Source: an uncultured Kiritimatiellota bacterium (GTDB lineage: Bacteria; Verrucomicrobiota; Kiritimatiellia; RFP12; UBA1067). Taken from it: a DNA stretch of 22,228 nucleotides. The stretch lies in contig CAKTZA010000065.1 in assembly GCA_934635045.1 (NCBI GenBank), positions 1 through 22,228 of the forward strand, in the 5' to 3' direction. Positions 1-8,169 of this stretch are shown one piece after another. The number at the start of each line of letters is the position of its first letter. The first letter of the stretch is position 1. The position numbers and the translations under genes are program-made. The notes under the pieces are model-generated. The model ran no database searches. It worked only from the letters and a program-made list of their open reading frames with translations, and was not told where the DNA came from.

Positions 1-1042
<1,042 letters not shown>

Positions 1043-1061
1043 CGTCGTCTCCTTGCCACGC

Positions 1062-1070
1062 ATTATACCA
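1062..1070 (-). promoter_or_regulatory. extended -10 promoter of the methyltransferase gene
   Basis: The minus strand reads TGGTATAAT, a perfect TATAAT with an upstream TGn extension. The predicted start point is about 7 nt downstream, giving a leader of roughly 13 nt that contains the AAGGAG ribosome site. No good -35 is visible. Confidence 0.65.
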
Positions 1071-1228
1071 AAAACCGTGCGGAGCCTGTTCCCCATACCG
1101 TCTTCCAACACAGAGTGGTCTACGACCGAGCGATTTGAGGCGTCTGGGAGATGCGCTTCGCGCGATCCGGTCATCTCGTTCGCACAGTGGGAAATGCAAA
1201 AACTTCGCGGCATTGATCACTCGTAAAT

Positions 1229-1256
1229 ACCACCGCATTTATATAAATGCGGTGGT
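1229..1256. repeat. 28-bp perfect palindrome, core GCATTTATATAAATGC (copy 1)
   Basis: The 16-bp self-complementary core (1235-1250) is extended by 6 bp of perfect pairing on each side (ACCACC with GGTGGT). The same core recurs at 22080-22095 with different but again perfectly paired arms. Possible roles are a terminator-like hairpin, a protein site or a small mobile element. There is no clear T-tract after it on either strand. Confidence 0.85.
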
Positions 1257-1406
1257 TGTTCTAATGCTCAAAGATGCAAAACGGCTGAACATCAACACGG
1301 CGAATGGTCTGCGAGATGGGCGAAATAACAAATCGCGTGATGACAGAAGTTTCTTGTATCCACATTTTTCACCGCCGACAGTAGACGTTAATGCGACCAG
1401 CTAAAT

Positions 1407-1427
1407 TTGTCACACAATGTGTGACAA
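1407..1427. promoter_or_regulatory. 21-bp inverted repeat, operator- or terminator-like
   Basis: Two perfect 10-nt arms (TTGTCACACA and its complement) flank a single central A. The spacing suits a dimeric regulator's operator. It also lies about 20 nt beyond the stop of the minus-strand remnant ending at 1448, so it could be that gene's terminator hairpin. No regulator for it is in the window. Confidence 0.5.
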
Positions 1428-1447
1428 TTCGTCGCATTCGCTACTTC

Positions 1448-1516
1448 TCATGTCCGCGCTTCCGAGTAGATGTGCGCGAGGTCGTCGATCAGGCGCGGCC
1501 AGGCGTAGGCGCGGGC
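1448..1516 (-). pseudogene. possible 3' remnant of an unidentified gene
   Basis: The minus strand reads AYAWPRLIDDLAHIYSEART and then a stop at 1450-1448. The sequence is balanced and protein-like, and a hairpin follows about 20 nt after the stop. I do not recognise the family. Upstream it runs into the plus-strand fragment at 1509-1775, so at most some 20 codons survive. Chance cannot be excluded. Confidence 0.25.
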
Positions 1517-1775
1517 CGACCCGGACGGCGACGGCCAGCCGACCTACGCCGAATACCTCTGCGGCACGGACCCGACGGACGGCCGCGACTTCCTGCGGGC
1601 CTTCATCCACCTGGAGGGGGGCGAGCCGGTCATCTCGTGGAGCAAGACGAACGCCCTCGCGCACTACACCGTCCTCGGCGTCACGAACCTGAACGAGCGG
1701 ACGTGGACGGAGACGAACGCGGCCAACCGCGCGGGGATGCGCTTCTTCCGCGTGCGCGCGACGCCGCGCGATTAG
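1509..1775 (+). pseudogene. 3' fragment of a secreted protein with a Ca-binding-type repeat and C-terminal tail domain
   Basis: After an in-frame TAG (1506-1508), 88 codons stay open to a TAG at 1773-1775. The sequence begins ADPDGDGQPTYAEY and continues CGTDPTDG. This is the acidic DxDGDG pattern of thrombospondin-3/dockerin-like calcium loops common before the C-terminus of secreted PVC-type proteins. The tail (ISWSKTNALAHYTVLG to MRFFRVRA) resembles the C-terminal domain of the neighbouring protease, which ends RFYRLRV. There is no start codon, RBS or 5' portion, so this is the end of a gene whose front was lost. Its stop overlaps the converging protease stop by a few bases. Family assignment beyond 'secreted, tail domain' is not possible. 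Confidence 0.6.
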
Positions 1776-2968
1776 GGGCCTTTCAGGTCGGCGGGAACGG
1801 CGGACGAGGGGCGCGAGACGCGCAGGCGGTAGAAGCGCGCCGGCTCGGCCGCGTCGCGCGCGTGGCGGAAGCGGACCCGGCCGTCCGCCGTCGTCTCCGG
1901 CGCGGCGTCGAGAACCTGCCAGCCCGCGTCCGGCGCGCCGAGGTCCGTCGTCGAGATCAGCTCGTAGGTGAAGCCGCTTTCCCGCCTGGCGCGGCCCACC
2001 AGTTCCACGGCCGCCCCCGACACGTCCACCGAGCCGATCTCGGCATGCTCCGGCGCCGGATCGGGGTCTGTCCCCGGCGTCAGGCGCGGGAAGGACGGAT
2101 TCCCGTCCCTGTCGACGAGATACTTGTCGTCAACGCTCAGGAACGTGACGTCCTCCGGCTCGATGATCTGCTGATTCCATGAGTTTTCTTCCGCGTTGTA
2201 GATGCCGCGCTCGAAGAAGAGCGAGCCGCCGTTGTAGGAGGAGTACACGGCCTTGAAGTAATGCAGCTTCTGTTCAGGTCTGTCCGTGTTGTCCGGGAAC
2301 GGGTCCGTCGCATAGATGTGCGTGATCTTCTTCGTCTCCGTGTCGTAGCCGACGCCGTAGAGCGTCCAGGCATGGTTGCGGCTGGCGATCGAGGCGATGC
2401 ACGTGCCGTTGGTGAAGCCGCCGAGAATGGCCGTCTCGACCTTCGCGTCGATGGAGTCATAGCAGGGGCTGACATAGAGAACCGTGCGGTTCTCGGAGTC
2501 CAGAGGCAGCACGTAGTCATAGGTTCCCGGACGCGGAAGCGCAACGGTCTTGACCGTGTTCGTCATCACCCACTCGATTGCCTTCCACACGTAGTCGCCG
2601 CCGTTGCCGAAATAGGGATTCGTGTCGTATTCCTGAATGAGCTCTTCGTTCGTCCAGATTTTCGTCATGGCCGAGGTATCGTACTTTTCCCTGATGCGGT
2701 CCTGCCACCAGACGAACATGTCCGTGGAACACCCGGCCCAGCAGCCGTTCCGGAACTGGAAGGTGTTGTACCAGCCGCTCGTCTCGCTCACGCCGGGCGC
2801 CCAGTACTCGATGATCTCGGCGCGCAGCGTTCCGCCCGCCAGGGCCGCCGCCAACAGCAGCAGAAGCCGCCCGCCGCGCAGCGGGCGCGCTTCCCCTCGG
2901 CGACGGCGCGCGCGCGACCCGCCGGCCTGGTGACGAGCAGGGGCTGTCCTGGTCTTTGTGAGCTGCAT
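1772..2968 (-). CDS. secreted IdeS/Mac-like cysteine protease with C-terminal tail domain
   Basis: A 398-residue protein with a long basic N-terminus and a hydrophobic stretch (RLLLLLAAALAGG, residues 34-46) indicating export. Residues 52-230 follow the layout of the IdeS/Mac peptidase family of streptococci: SGWYNTF, then CWAGCSTDMFVWW, where Cys76 lines up with the catalytic Cys ten residues before the WW pair. RNHAWTLYG follows with the catalytic His199, then IYATDPFPD with the catalytic Asp222. These pairings are my alignment by eye. The known streptococcal members cut IgG; the substrate here is unknown. The last 85 residues form a tail domain ending RFYRLRV. ATG 2968 is chosen because of AAAGGAG about 10 nt upstream and a promoter just before it. 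It is probably monocistronic, since it has its own promoter after the 3043-5004 gene. Confidence 0.75.
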   Translation of the reverse strand: MQLTKTRTAPARHQAGGSRARRRRGEARPLRGGRLLLLLAAALAGGTLRAEIIEYWAPGVSETSGWYNTFQFRNGCWAGCSTDMFVWWQDRIREKYDTSAMTKIWTNEELIQEYDTNPYFGNGGDYVWKAIEWVMTNTVKTVALPRPGTYDYVLPLDSENRTVLYVSPCYDSIDAKVETAILGGFTNGTCIASIASRNHAWTLYGVGYDTETKKITHIYATDPFPDNTDRPEQKLHYFKAVYSSYNGGSLFFERGIYNAEENSWNQQIIEPEDVTFLSVDDKYLVDRDGNPSFPRLTPGTDPDPAPEHAEIGSVDVSGAAVELVGRARRESGFTYELISTTDLGAPDAGWQVLDAAPETTADGRVRFRHARDAAEPARFYRLRVSRPSSAVPADLKGP

Positions 2969-2993
2969 GGCCTCTTCTCCTTTCGACGCGGGC

Positions 2994-3022
2994 ATTATGC
3001 CAAATTTTCGCCCGTGGCGCAA
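2994..3022 (-). promoter_or_regulatory. promoter of the IdeS-like protease gene
   Basis: On the minus strand TTGCGC (3022-3017, 3 of 6 to TTGACA) is followed after 17 nt by CATAAT (2999-2994), with TGG immediately before it as an extended -10. The predicted leader is about 20 nt and carries AAAGGAG. Confidence 0.55.
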
Positions 3023-3042
3023 GGGGGGCGGGCGGCGGACGC

Positions 3043-5004
3043 CTACTTGGCCGACGCTGTCGGGAGGGCCCCCATTTCCGTCAGCTGGGCCGCCGCGTTG
3101 AGGAAATGCGCCGTCAGCCAGAAGACCGTCCACCCCTCCGCATAGCCGCCGCGCATCCTCCGCACGTCGCCCATCTCCCCCTGCTGGGCGAAGTTCGTCT
3201 GCTGGACCTGCTCGCCCAGCTCGCCGGACGCGCGCGTGAGCTGGAAGCAGCTGCGGAACATGACGCGCGCGAGCTTCACGAGCCGCTCGTCCTTCAGGTA
3301 GCGGCCCATCCAGGCGATCTCCGGCACGGTCAGGACGCCAAAGGCGTCGAGGTGCTGGTTCTGCGCCGAGACGACCGTCCAGCCCGTCGAGCGGAAGGCA
3401 TGGTCGCTGAGGCGTCCCGGCGGATACGTCGCGTCCCAGACCATCGTGTAGGTGAGCATCTGGTTCATGGCGTGCCGCGCGAGGCGCGCGTACCGTCGCT
3501 CCGCCGCGGCGTCGCCGTCCGCGACGGCCCGGCGCAGCAGCGCGACGTAGCCCTGGAACGCGGCGTAGGCCCCTTCCTTGTCCTCGCAGGAGGCGTCGAG
3601 CGTGCCGCCCCAGTAGACGGCGTCGTATCCGACGTACCGCCGCGCGAAGACGGCGGCGACCTTCCGTGCCGCCGCAAGCCAGGCGGGACGCGCGAAAAGC
3701 GACGCGCCCTCGACGAGCGGCGCCACGAGAAAGCCGAAGCCCGTCGAGCGCGGCTCCGCCCAGTCCGCGCGCAGGACGTCGCGCGCGACGCCGTCCAGAG
3801 ACGTCGCGGCGAACGCGCGCCAGGCGCGGGCGTCAAGGCGGCCGCCCGACTTCTCGGCGAAGCGGATCGCCCTGACGAGCGAGCGAAGGCCCTGCCCGCA
3901 GGAGACGGGGTCGCCGCCCCGGAGCGACCCGTCCGCGAGCGAGTACTCCACCGCGAAGAGCCCGTTCGACGGGCTGACGCGGGGCAGGAGCGTCCGGGAG
4001 AGGAAGTCGAGCGAGCGCTGCGCCTTCGTCCAGTCGTCCGGCGAGAGGTCCAGGACGGGCAGCGCGTACCCGCACGTCGCCGCGCAGCCGCACCAGCCGA
4101 CGGTCAGCGCGCTCCGGCCGCTCGCCGCGTCGTACATGTCGAAGCCGCAGGCGCCGTCCGCCCGGCCGTCGCGCCAGCGCGTGAGCGCGTAGTCCCGCTT
4201 GCTGCGGACGATCTCGTCGAAGGGCGCGAAGCGCGAGGCGTCGTAGGGCCTGAAGAGGCCGAGCGAGACGTCCAGAGCCGCCTCGAAGCCGAAGCGCGCC
4301 GGCGAGGCCGTCCCCGTCTGGACCCAGAACGTCTTCTCGACGACCTGTCCGGGCAGAAGGGCCGTGTAGGCGTCCGGGTAGGCGAGCGCCGCGCCCTGCG
4401 TCCCCTTCACGACCGAGCGGCGCCCGTTGTAGCCGACGGGGCCGGAGAGCAGGAGGATGTCGGCGCCCGCGGCGTGCGCCTCGACGCCGACGCTCCACCA
4501 GAGGTCCTCCCGCACCGCGCCGCGGACCGGGGAGGGCAGGACGTGCAGCGCCGCGAACGCCCCCGTCCGCGCGTTCTCGAGAAGCGCGAACGGCATCGGC
4601 AGGCGGTGCTCCTCGAACTGGGCGAACTCGCCGGGACGCCCGGCGTAGACGGGCACGCGTCCGTCCGTCCGCCCGCGATTGGACGGGTTGCCGTACATCA
4701 GGACGCCGGGCAGGTACGGCCTCCAGTCGGCCGGCTCGCCGTCCACGCGGTAACGCACGGAGAGGACGGCCTTCTCCAGCGGCTCCGCCCCGGTCCACGT
4801 CCAGCGGCGCACGACCTTGACGAGGTCCGGCGACACGCGCGTCTCCGTGTCGCGGACCTCGAGCCCGGCGACGTCCGCGCGCCAGCCGGCGGTCCAGCCG
4901 TCCTTCCACCCGAGCCCCGTCTCGGCCGGCAGGAGCGCGCCGACCGCCGCCCGCGCGGCGGCGCACGCCAGGCAGGCGGCGCACGCGAAAGAGAAGCGCG
5001 TCAT
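3043..5004 (-). CDS. secreted protein of unknown family, possibly a helical-toroid glycosidase
   Basis: A 653-residue protein with a Cys/Ala-rich signal peptide (MTRFSFACAACLACAAARA). The first third looks like a beta-rich domain (residues about 30-250, with paired strands and YRVDGEPADW). The remainder, from about residue 290, is rich in regularly spaced helices with aromatic turns (GWCGCAATCGYALP, AYAAFQGYVALLRR, STGWTVVSAQNQHLDAFGV). That layout is seen in (alpha/alpha)6-barrel polysaccharide lyases and glycosidases. I do not recognise a specific family and cannot name catalytic residues. ATG 5004 is preferred over an upstream TTG because it is followed by a clean signal peptide. It lies one base after the TGA of the PATR gene (TGACATG), and no Shine-Dalgarno is visible, so translation is probably coupled to that gene. 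Confidence 0.75.
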   Translation of the reverse strand: MTRFSFACAACLACAAARAAVGALLPAETGLGWKDGWTAGWRADVAGLEVRDTETRVSPDLVKVVRRWTWTGAEPLEKAVLSVRYRVDGEPADWRPYLPGVLMYGNPSNRGRTDGRVPVYAGRPGEFAQFEEHRLPMPFALLENARTGAFAALHVLPSPVRGAVREDLWWSVGVEAHAAGADILLLSGPVGYNGRRSVVKGTQGAALAYPDAYTALLPGQVVEKTFWVQTGTASPARFGFEAALDVSLGLFRPYDASRFAPFDEIVRSKRDYALTRWRDGRADGACGFDMYDAASGRSALTVGWCGCAATCGYALPVLDLSPDDWTKAQRSLDFLSRTLLPRVSPSNGLFAVEYSLADGSLRGGDPVSCGQGLRSLVRAIRFAEKSGGRLDARAWRAFAATSLDGVARDVLRADWAEPRSTGFGFLVAPLVEGASLFARPAWLAAARKVAAVFARRYVGYDAVYWGGTLDASCEDKEGAYAAFQGYVALLRRAVADGDAAAERRYARLARHAMNQMLTYTMVWDATYPPGRLSDHAFRSTGWTVVSAQNQHLDAFGVLTVPEIAWMGRYLKDERLVKLARVMFRSCFQLTRASGELGEQVQQTNFAQQGEMGDVRRMRGGYAEGWTVFWLTAHFLNAAAQLTEMGALPTASAK

Positions 5005-5005
5005 G

Positions 5006-8000
5006 TCAGCGGACAAGCAGCAAGAGCCCGCGGTCCCGGCGGAAGGACACGCCCCGGGCGGTCACGGAAAACGCCCAGCCGTCCGGCACGGCGCCCGAGA
5101 CGACGTTCGGCGTTCCCGTCCCGCGCCCGTCCGACACGGCGAGGATGAGGTAGCGGCGGTCCGGATCTTCCGTCAGGCGGTTCAGGTCTCCGACCAGCGT
5201 GAGCGTCACCTCCGAATAGTCGATGTCGCCCGTCCATTCGAGGCGCTGGCCGGCGATCAGCTCGTCGGCCGTGATGACGAAGGACGGCGCCGCGTCGTCG
5301 ATCGTGACCTTCGCGCCCGTCTCGGCAAGCGTGCCGCCGCCGACGCCGTAGACGACGCGCGAGAGATGCGTGAGCTTGTCGTTGAAATAGACCGTCGCGC
5401 CGTTCTTGAGCACGAGTTCGCTCCCGTCCGGGAGGGCTCCGTCCACGCCGAGGCGCACGGATCCGCCCGCGACGACCGTCGGCCCCGCGTACGTGCTGGC
5501 GGCCGCCAGGCGAAGCAGGCCGTCGCCGCGCTTCGTCAGCCCGCCCGTGCCGGCGTCGGACGTCGGCGTCACCGCCCAGCTGACGTCCGCCGCCGCGCCG
5601 CCGCCCGTGAGCGTGACGGTCGCCGACGTGTAGCCCCATCCCGGCGACGTCACCGTCACGCCCGTCACCGCGCCCGTCTCGAAGTCAAAGTCCGCGACGG
5701 CCGTCGCGCCCGTGCCGTCGCCCGTCACGATGACGCGCGGCGGCGCGAAGTAGCCGGCCAACGGCGCGCCCGGCACGGCGACCGGCCCGACAAGCCCCTT
5801 GCCCTCCGGCTTCACAAGCGGCGTCGAGAGCCAGATCTCCTGTCCGCCGCCGACATCAAAGGCCGCGCCGCCGGCAAACACCGTCGTGCGCGTCGGACAG
5901 GTCGCTCCCGCGCCCAGGACGTTGACCTGCGTACCCGTCGTGCGAACCGTCCCGCCGTTGAAGTTGACGTAGGCGGCGTTTCCGCCGGCCGTGCCGACGC
6001 GGCAGACCCTCGGCGTCTCAAGAACCGCGCCGTCGTTCAGGTTCAGCGTCGCGACGCCGCCGTCCCGCCCGGCCAGCGAGACCTCCTCGCGGACCGTCGC
6101 CTGCGCCCGCCCCACAAACGTCGCGCATCCCTCGCCGCCAACCGCCGCGCCGGCGCCCGGCGCGCAGACGGGCAGGGCCACCTTGGAGAGGAAGACGCCG
6201 CCGGCCTGGTAGAGGACGCCGACGCCGGCCTCGCCGACCGCCAGCCGCTCCGACTCGACCGTGACGGCGCCGCCCGTCTGGCGCAGGACGCCAAAGCCCG
6301 TCGCCGAGGCCCCGAGCTGCGTGTGGCCCTCCAGCTCCAGCGCGCCGGACGTCACGACGACCGCGGCCTGTCCGGCGCCGCCGAACGTGCCCATGTTGCC
6401 CGTGCATCCCGTGTTGCGGAGAACGCCGCCGCAGATGCGGACGAGCCCGCACTGACCTTCCGAAAGGCCGGCCATCACCTTGTTCGTCACGAGCGCCCCG
6501 TCCGCGACCTCAAGCGTGCCGCGCCCGTCCGCCGCGTGCGTGACGTCGACCTGCGGCGTGAGGCGGCCCTGCCGCGCCAGCCCGGCGATCGTCTTCCCGG
6601 CGAACGCAAGGCGCGCCGGCGCATCGGCCGTCCCGTTCAGGTAAAGGTCCGAGAGGCCGACGTTCACGAAGCCCAGGTCGCGCAAGACGAGCGAACCGGC
6701 GTCCACATAGGACGTGCCCAGCGTGTTTTCCGCCGTCGCCGGGCCGGCCGACGAGAGCGTGACCGAGCCGTCGGAGAGGATCCTGAAGCGCGGAGCCCCC
6801 GCAAGCGAGCTGACGAACCGCAAGTCGCCGCCCGTCGTGCCGATGCGCTGCACCGAGTAGTCTTCCCCGTTGAAGTCATGCGACAGCGTGCAGACCTCGC
6901 CCGCAGGGACGTTCACCTTGAAATGCGGACGCGCGCGGCCGAATGTCCGGAACGTGTCGACGTACGACCAGATCTCGTCCGCCGTCCAGCCGTCAGGACT
7001 GGCGTCGGCGCGCGGCTCGACGATCAGGCTGTCGCCGTTTGCGGTCGCCGCGAACTGCGGCGGCGTCGCCGTCAGGGACGGGACGGCCATCGGCGTCGCT
7101 AAGTAGACGGAACCCGCCGCAAGCGTCAGCGTCCCCGTGAAGGCGTTTGTCCCGAACAGGCTCAGGCGCGGCGTGTCCGAACCGGCCGGAGCGGACAGCC
7201 ACATGTTCGCCGAGCCGGAGATCGGGCCCTTCAGCCACAAGTCGCCGTTGTCCATGACGTGAAAGGTACGGTCTGACGAGCCGAGCTCGACAGGCCCTTC
7301 CCAGACGTTCTTCGCGCCCTGGGCGTAGATCCCGCCCGTGCCGTCCATGCGCAGCGTCCAGTTCGATCCGTTGTCGAGGCCCGAAAAGCGCACGTGCGTG
7401 CGGCCGGAGAGCGAGAGGACGTGACCGGCGCCGCCGGAGAACGCGGCGGACGGACAGAAGGACCTGAAGCCCTTCGCCGTCAGGCAGCCGGGATTCCGGA
7501 CGTCGGAAAAGCCGAAGTGCCCGTCAAAGTCGCCAGCGGAAGGCCCGGACAGCGTCAGCGTGTGCCCGCCCATGTCGATTGTCCCGCCGGAAGCCGTGCC
7601 CAGGTACAGGCTGTTCGCGCAACGGATCGTCGCGTCGCCCGTCAACGTCAGGTCTTCGAGGAAGAGAACGCCCGCCGTCACGCGGATCGCGTCGGCCGTC
7701 GGCGACCCCGCGAGCGTCAGCGGCTCTTGGCGACATCCCTGCCCGATGCCGGGGCCGCCGAACGCGAGCGTCGCGCCCGAGGCGACCGTCGTGCCGCCCG
7801 CCGCCGTGCCGAGGCCGGTCGCGTCCGTCAGCTCCAGCACGCCGGCCGCCACCTCGATCGCGCCGGCGTAGCGGGCGATCCCCTTCGAGACGAGCGTGCC
7901 CGCGCCCGTCTTCACGATCGTCGTGACCTCGGACGGGCTCGCGTTGATCGCGGACAGCTCGTCAGCCGTGTATTCGCGGCTTCCCGAGGCGATGTCGACC

Positions 8001-8116
8001 GCGAGGATGCCGTCCGTGACCGTCACGGCCGCCCCGGCGTCCGTCCCGGCTATCGCCACCAGCGCGGCGACGAGCGCCGCCAGGTTCCCGGCATGGCCTT
8101 TCTTGGATGTTGTCAT
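5006..8116 (-). CDS. large secreted beta-helix protein with autotransporter-associated beta-strand (PATR) repeat
   Basis: A 1036-residue exported protein with a signal peptide (AALVAALVAIAGTDAGAA, residues about 13-30). It is built of Gly/Ala/Thr/Val-rich short strands typical of a right-handed beta-helix. The clearest PATR unit starts near residue 856 (GTGGLTKRGDGLLRL, then STYAGPTVVAGGSVRLG). Weaker copies include KTGAGTLVSKGIARYAG near the N-terminus and LRQTGGAVTVESERLAVGE in the middle. No C-terminal 12-strand autotransporter barrel is evident; the end (DGWAFSVTARGVSF) is a short cap-like domain. The likely role is a cell-surface or secreted adhesin or glycan-binding scaffold. ATG 8116 is supported by AAGGAAAGGAAA upstream. 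It lies 53 nt downstream of the DUF4838 gene and 1 nt upstream of the next gene, consistent with one operon. Confidence 0.85.
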   Translation of the reverse strand: MTTSKKGHAGNLAALVAALVAIAGTDAGAAVTVTDGILAVDIASGSREYTADELSAINASPSEVTTIVKTGAGTLVSKGIARYAGAIEVAAGVLELTDATGLGTAAGGTTVASGATLAFGGPGIGQGCRQEPLTLAGSPTADAIRVTAGVLFLEDLTLTGDATIRCANSLYLGTASGGTIDMGGHTLTLSGPSAGDFDGHFGFSDVRNPGCLTAKGFRSFCPSAAFSGGAGHVLSLSGRTHVRFSGLDNGSNWTLRMDGTGGIYAQGAKNVWEGPVELGSSDRTFHVMDNGDLWLKGPISGSANMWLSAPAGSDTPRLSLFGTNAFTGTLTLAAGSVYLATPMAVPSLTATPPQFAATANGDSLIVEPRADASPDGWTADEIWSYVDTFRTFGRARPHFKVNVPAGEVCTLSHDFNGEDYSVQRIGTTGGDLRFVSSLAGAPRFRILSDGSVTLSSAGPATAENTLGTSYVDAGSLVLRDLGFVNVGLSDLYLNGTADAPARLAFAGKTIAGLARQGRLTPQVDVTHAADGRGTLEVADGALVTNKVMAGLSEGQCGLVRICGGVLRNTGCTGNMGTFGGAGQAAVVVTSGALELEGHTQLGASATGFGVLRQTGGAVTVESERLAVGEAGVGVLYQAGGVFLSKVALPVCAPGAGAAVGGEGCATFVGRAQATVREEVSLAGRDGGVATLNLNDGAVLETPRVCRVGTAGGNAAYVNFNGGTVRTTGTQVNVLGAGATCPTRTTVFAGGAAFDVGGGQEIWLSTPLVKPEGKGLVGPVAVPGAPLAGYFAPPRVIVTGDGTGATAVADFDFETGAVTGVTVTSPGWGYTSATVTLTGGGAAADVSWAVTPTSDAGTGGLTKRGDGLLRLAAASTYAGPTVVAGGSVRLGVDGALPDGSELVLKNGATVYFNDKLTHLSRVVYGVGGGTLAETGAKVTIDDAAPSFVITADELIAGQRLEWTGDIDYSEVTLTLVGDLNRLTEDPDRRYLILAVSDGRGTGTPNVVSGAVPDGWAFSVTARGVSFRRDRGLLLLVR

Positions 8117-8169
8117 GTCGTCATTTCCTTTCCTTGTTGTCGTTTCGCTGCCATTCCCTGTCGTTGCCG

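Larger units (their letters stand above)
1071..1447. other. non-coding region holding two palindromes
   Basis: I see no credible gene here. The stretch holds only the upstream side of the methyltransferase promoter, the 28-bp palindrome at 1229-1256 and the 21-bp inverted repeat at 1407-1427. From about 1257 the DNA is visibly more AT-rich than its surroundings. Confidence 0.6.

Noticed and set aside
1229..1256. The palindrome as a standard rho-independent terminator.
   Set aside because: Neither side has a T-run after the stem, and the centre is AT-rich rather than a GC stem with a loop.
3106..5148. A 680-codon plus-strand frame opposite the 653-residue gene.
   Set aside because: It is Arg/Ala-rich antisense sequence, typical of GC-rich shadows. 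The minus strand has the signal peptide, coupled start and protein-like composition.
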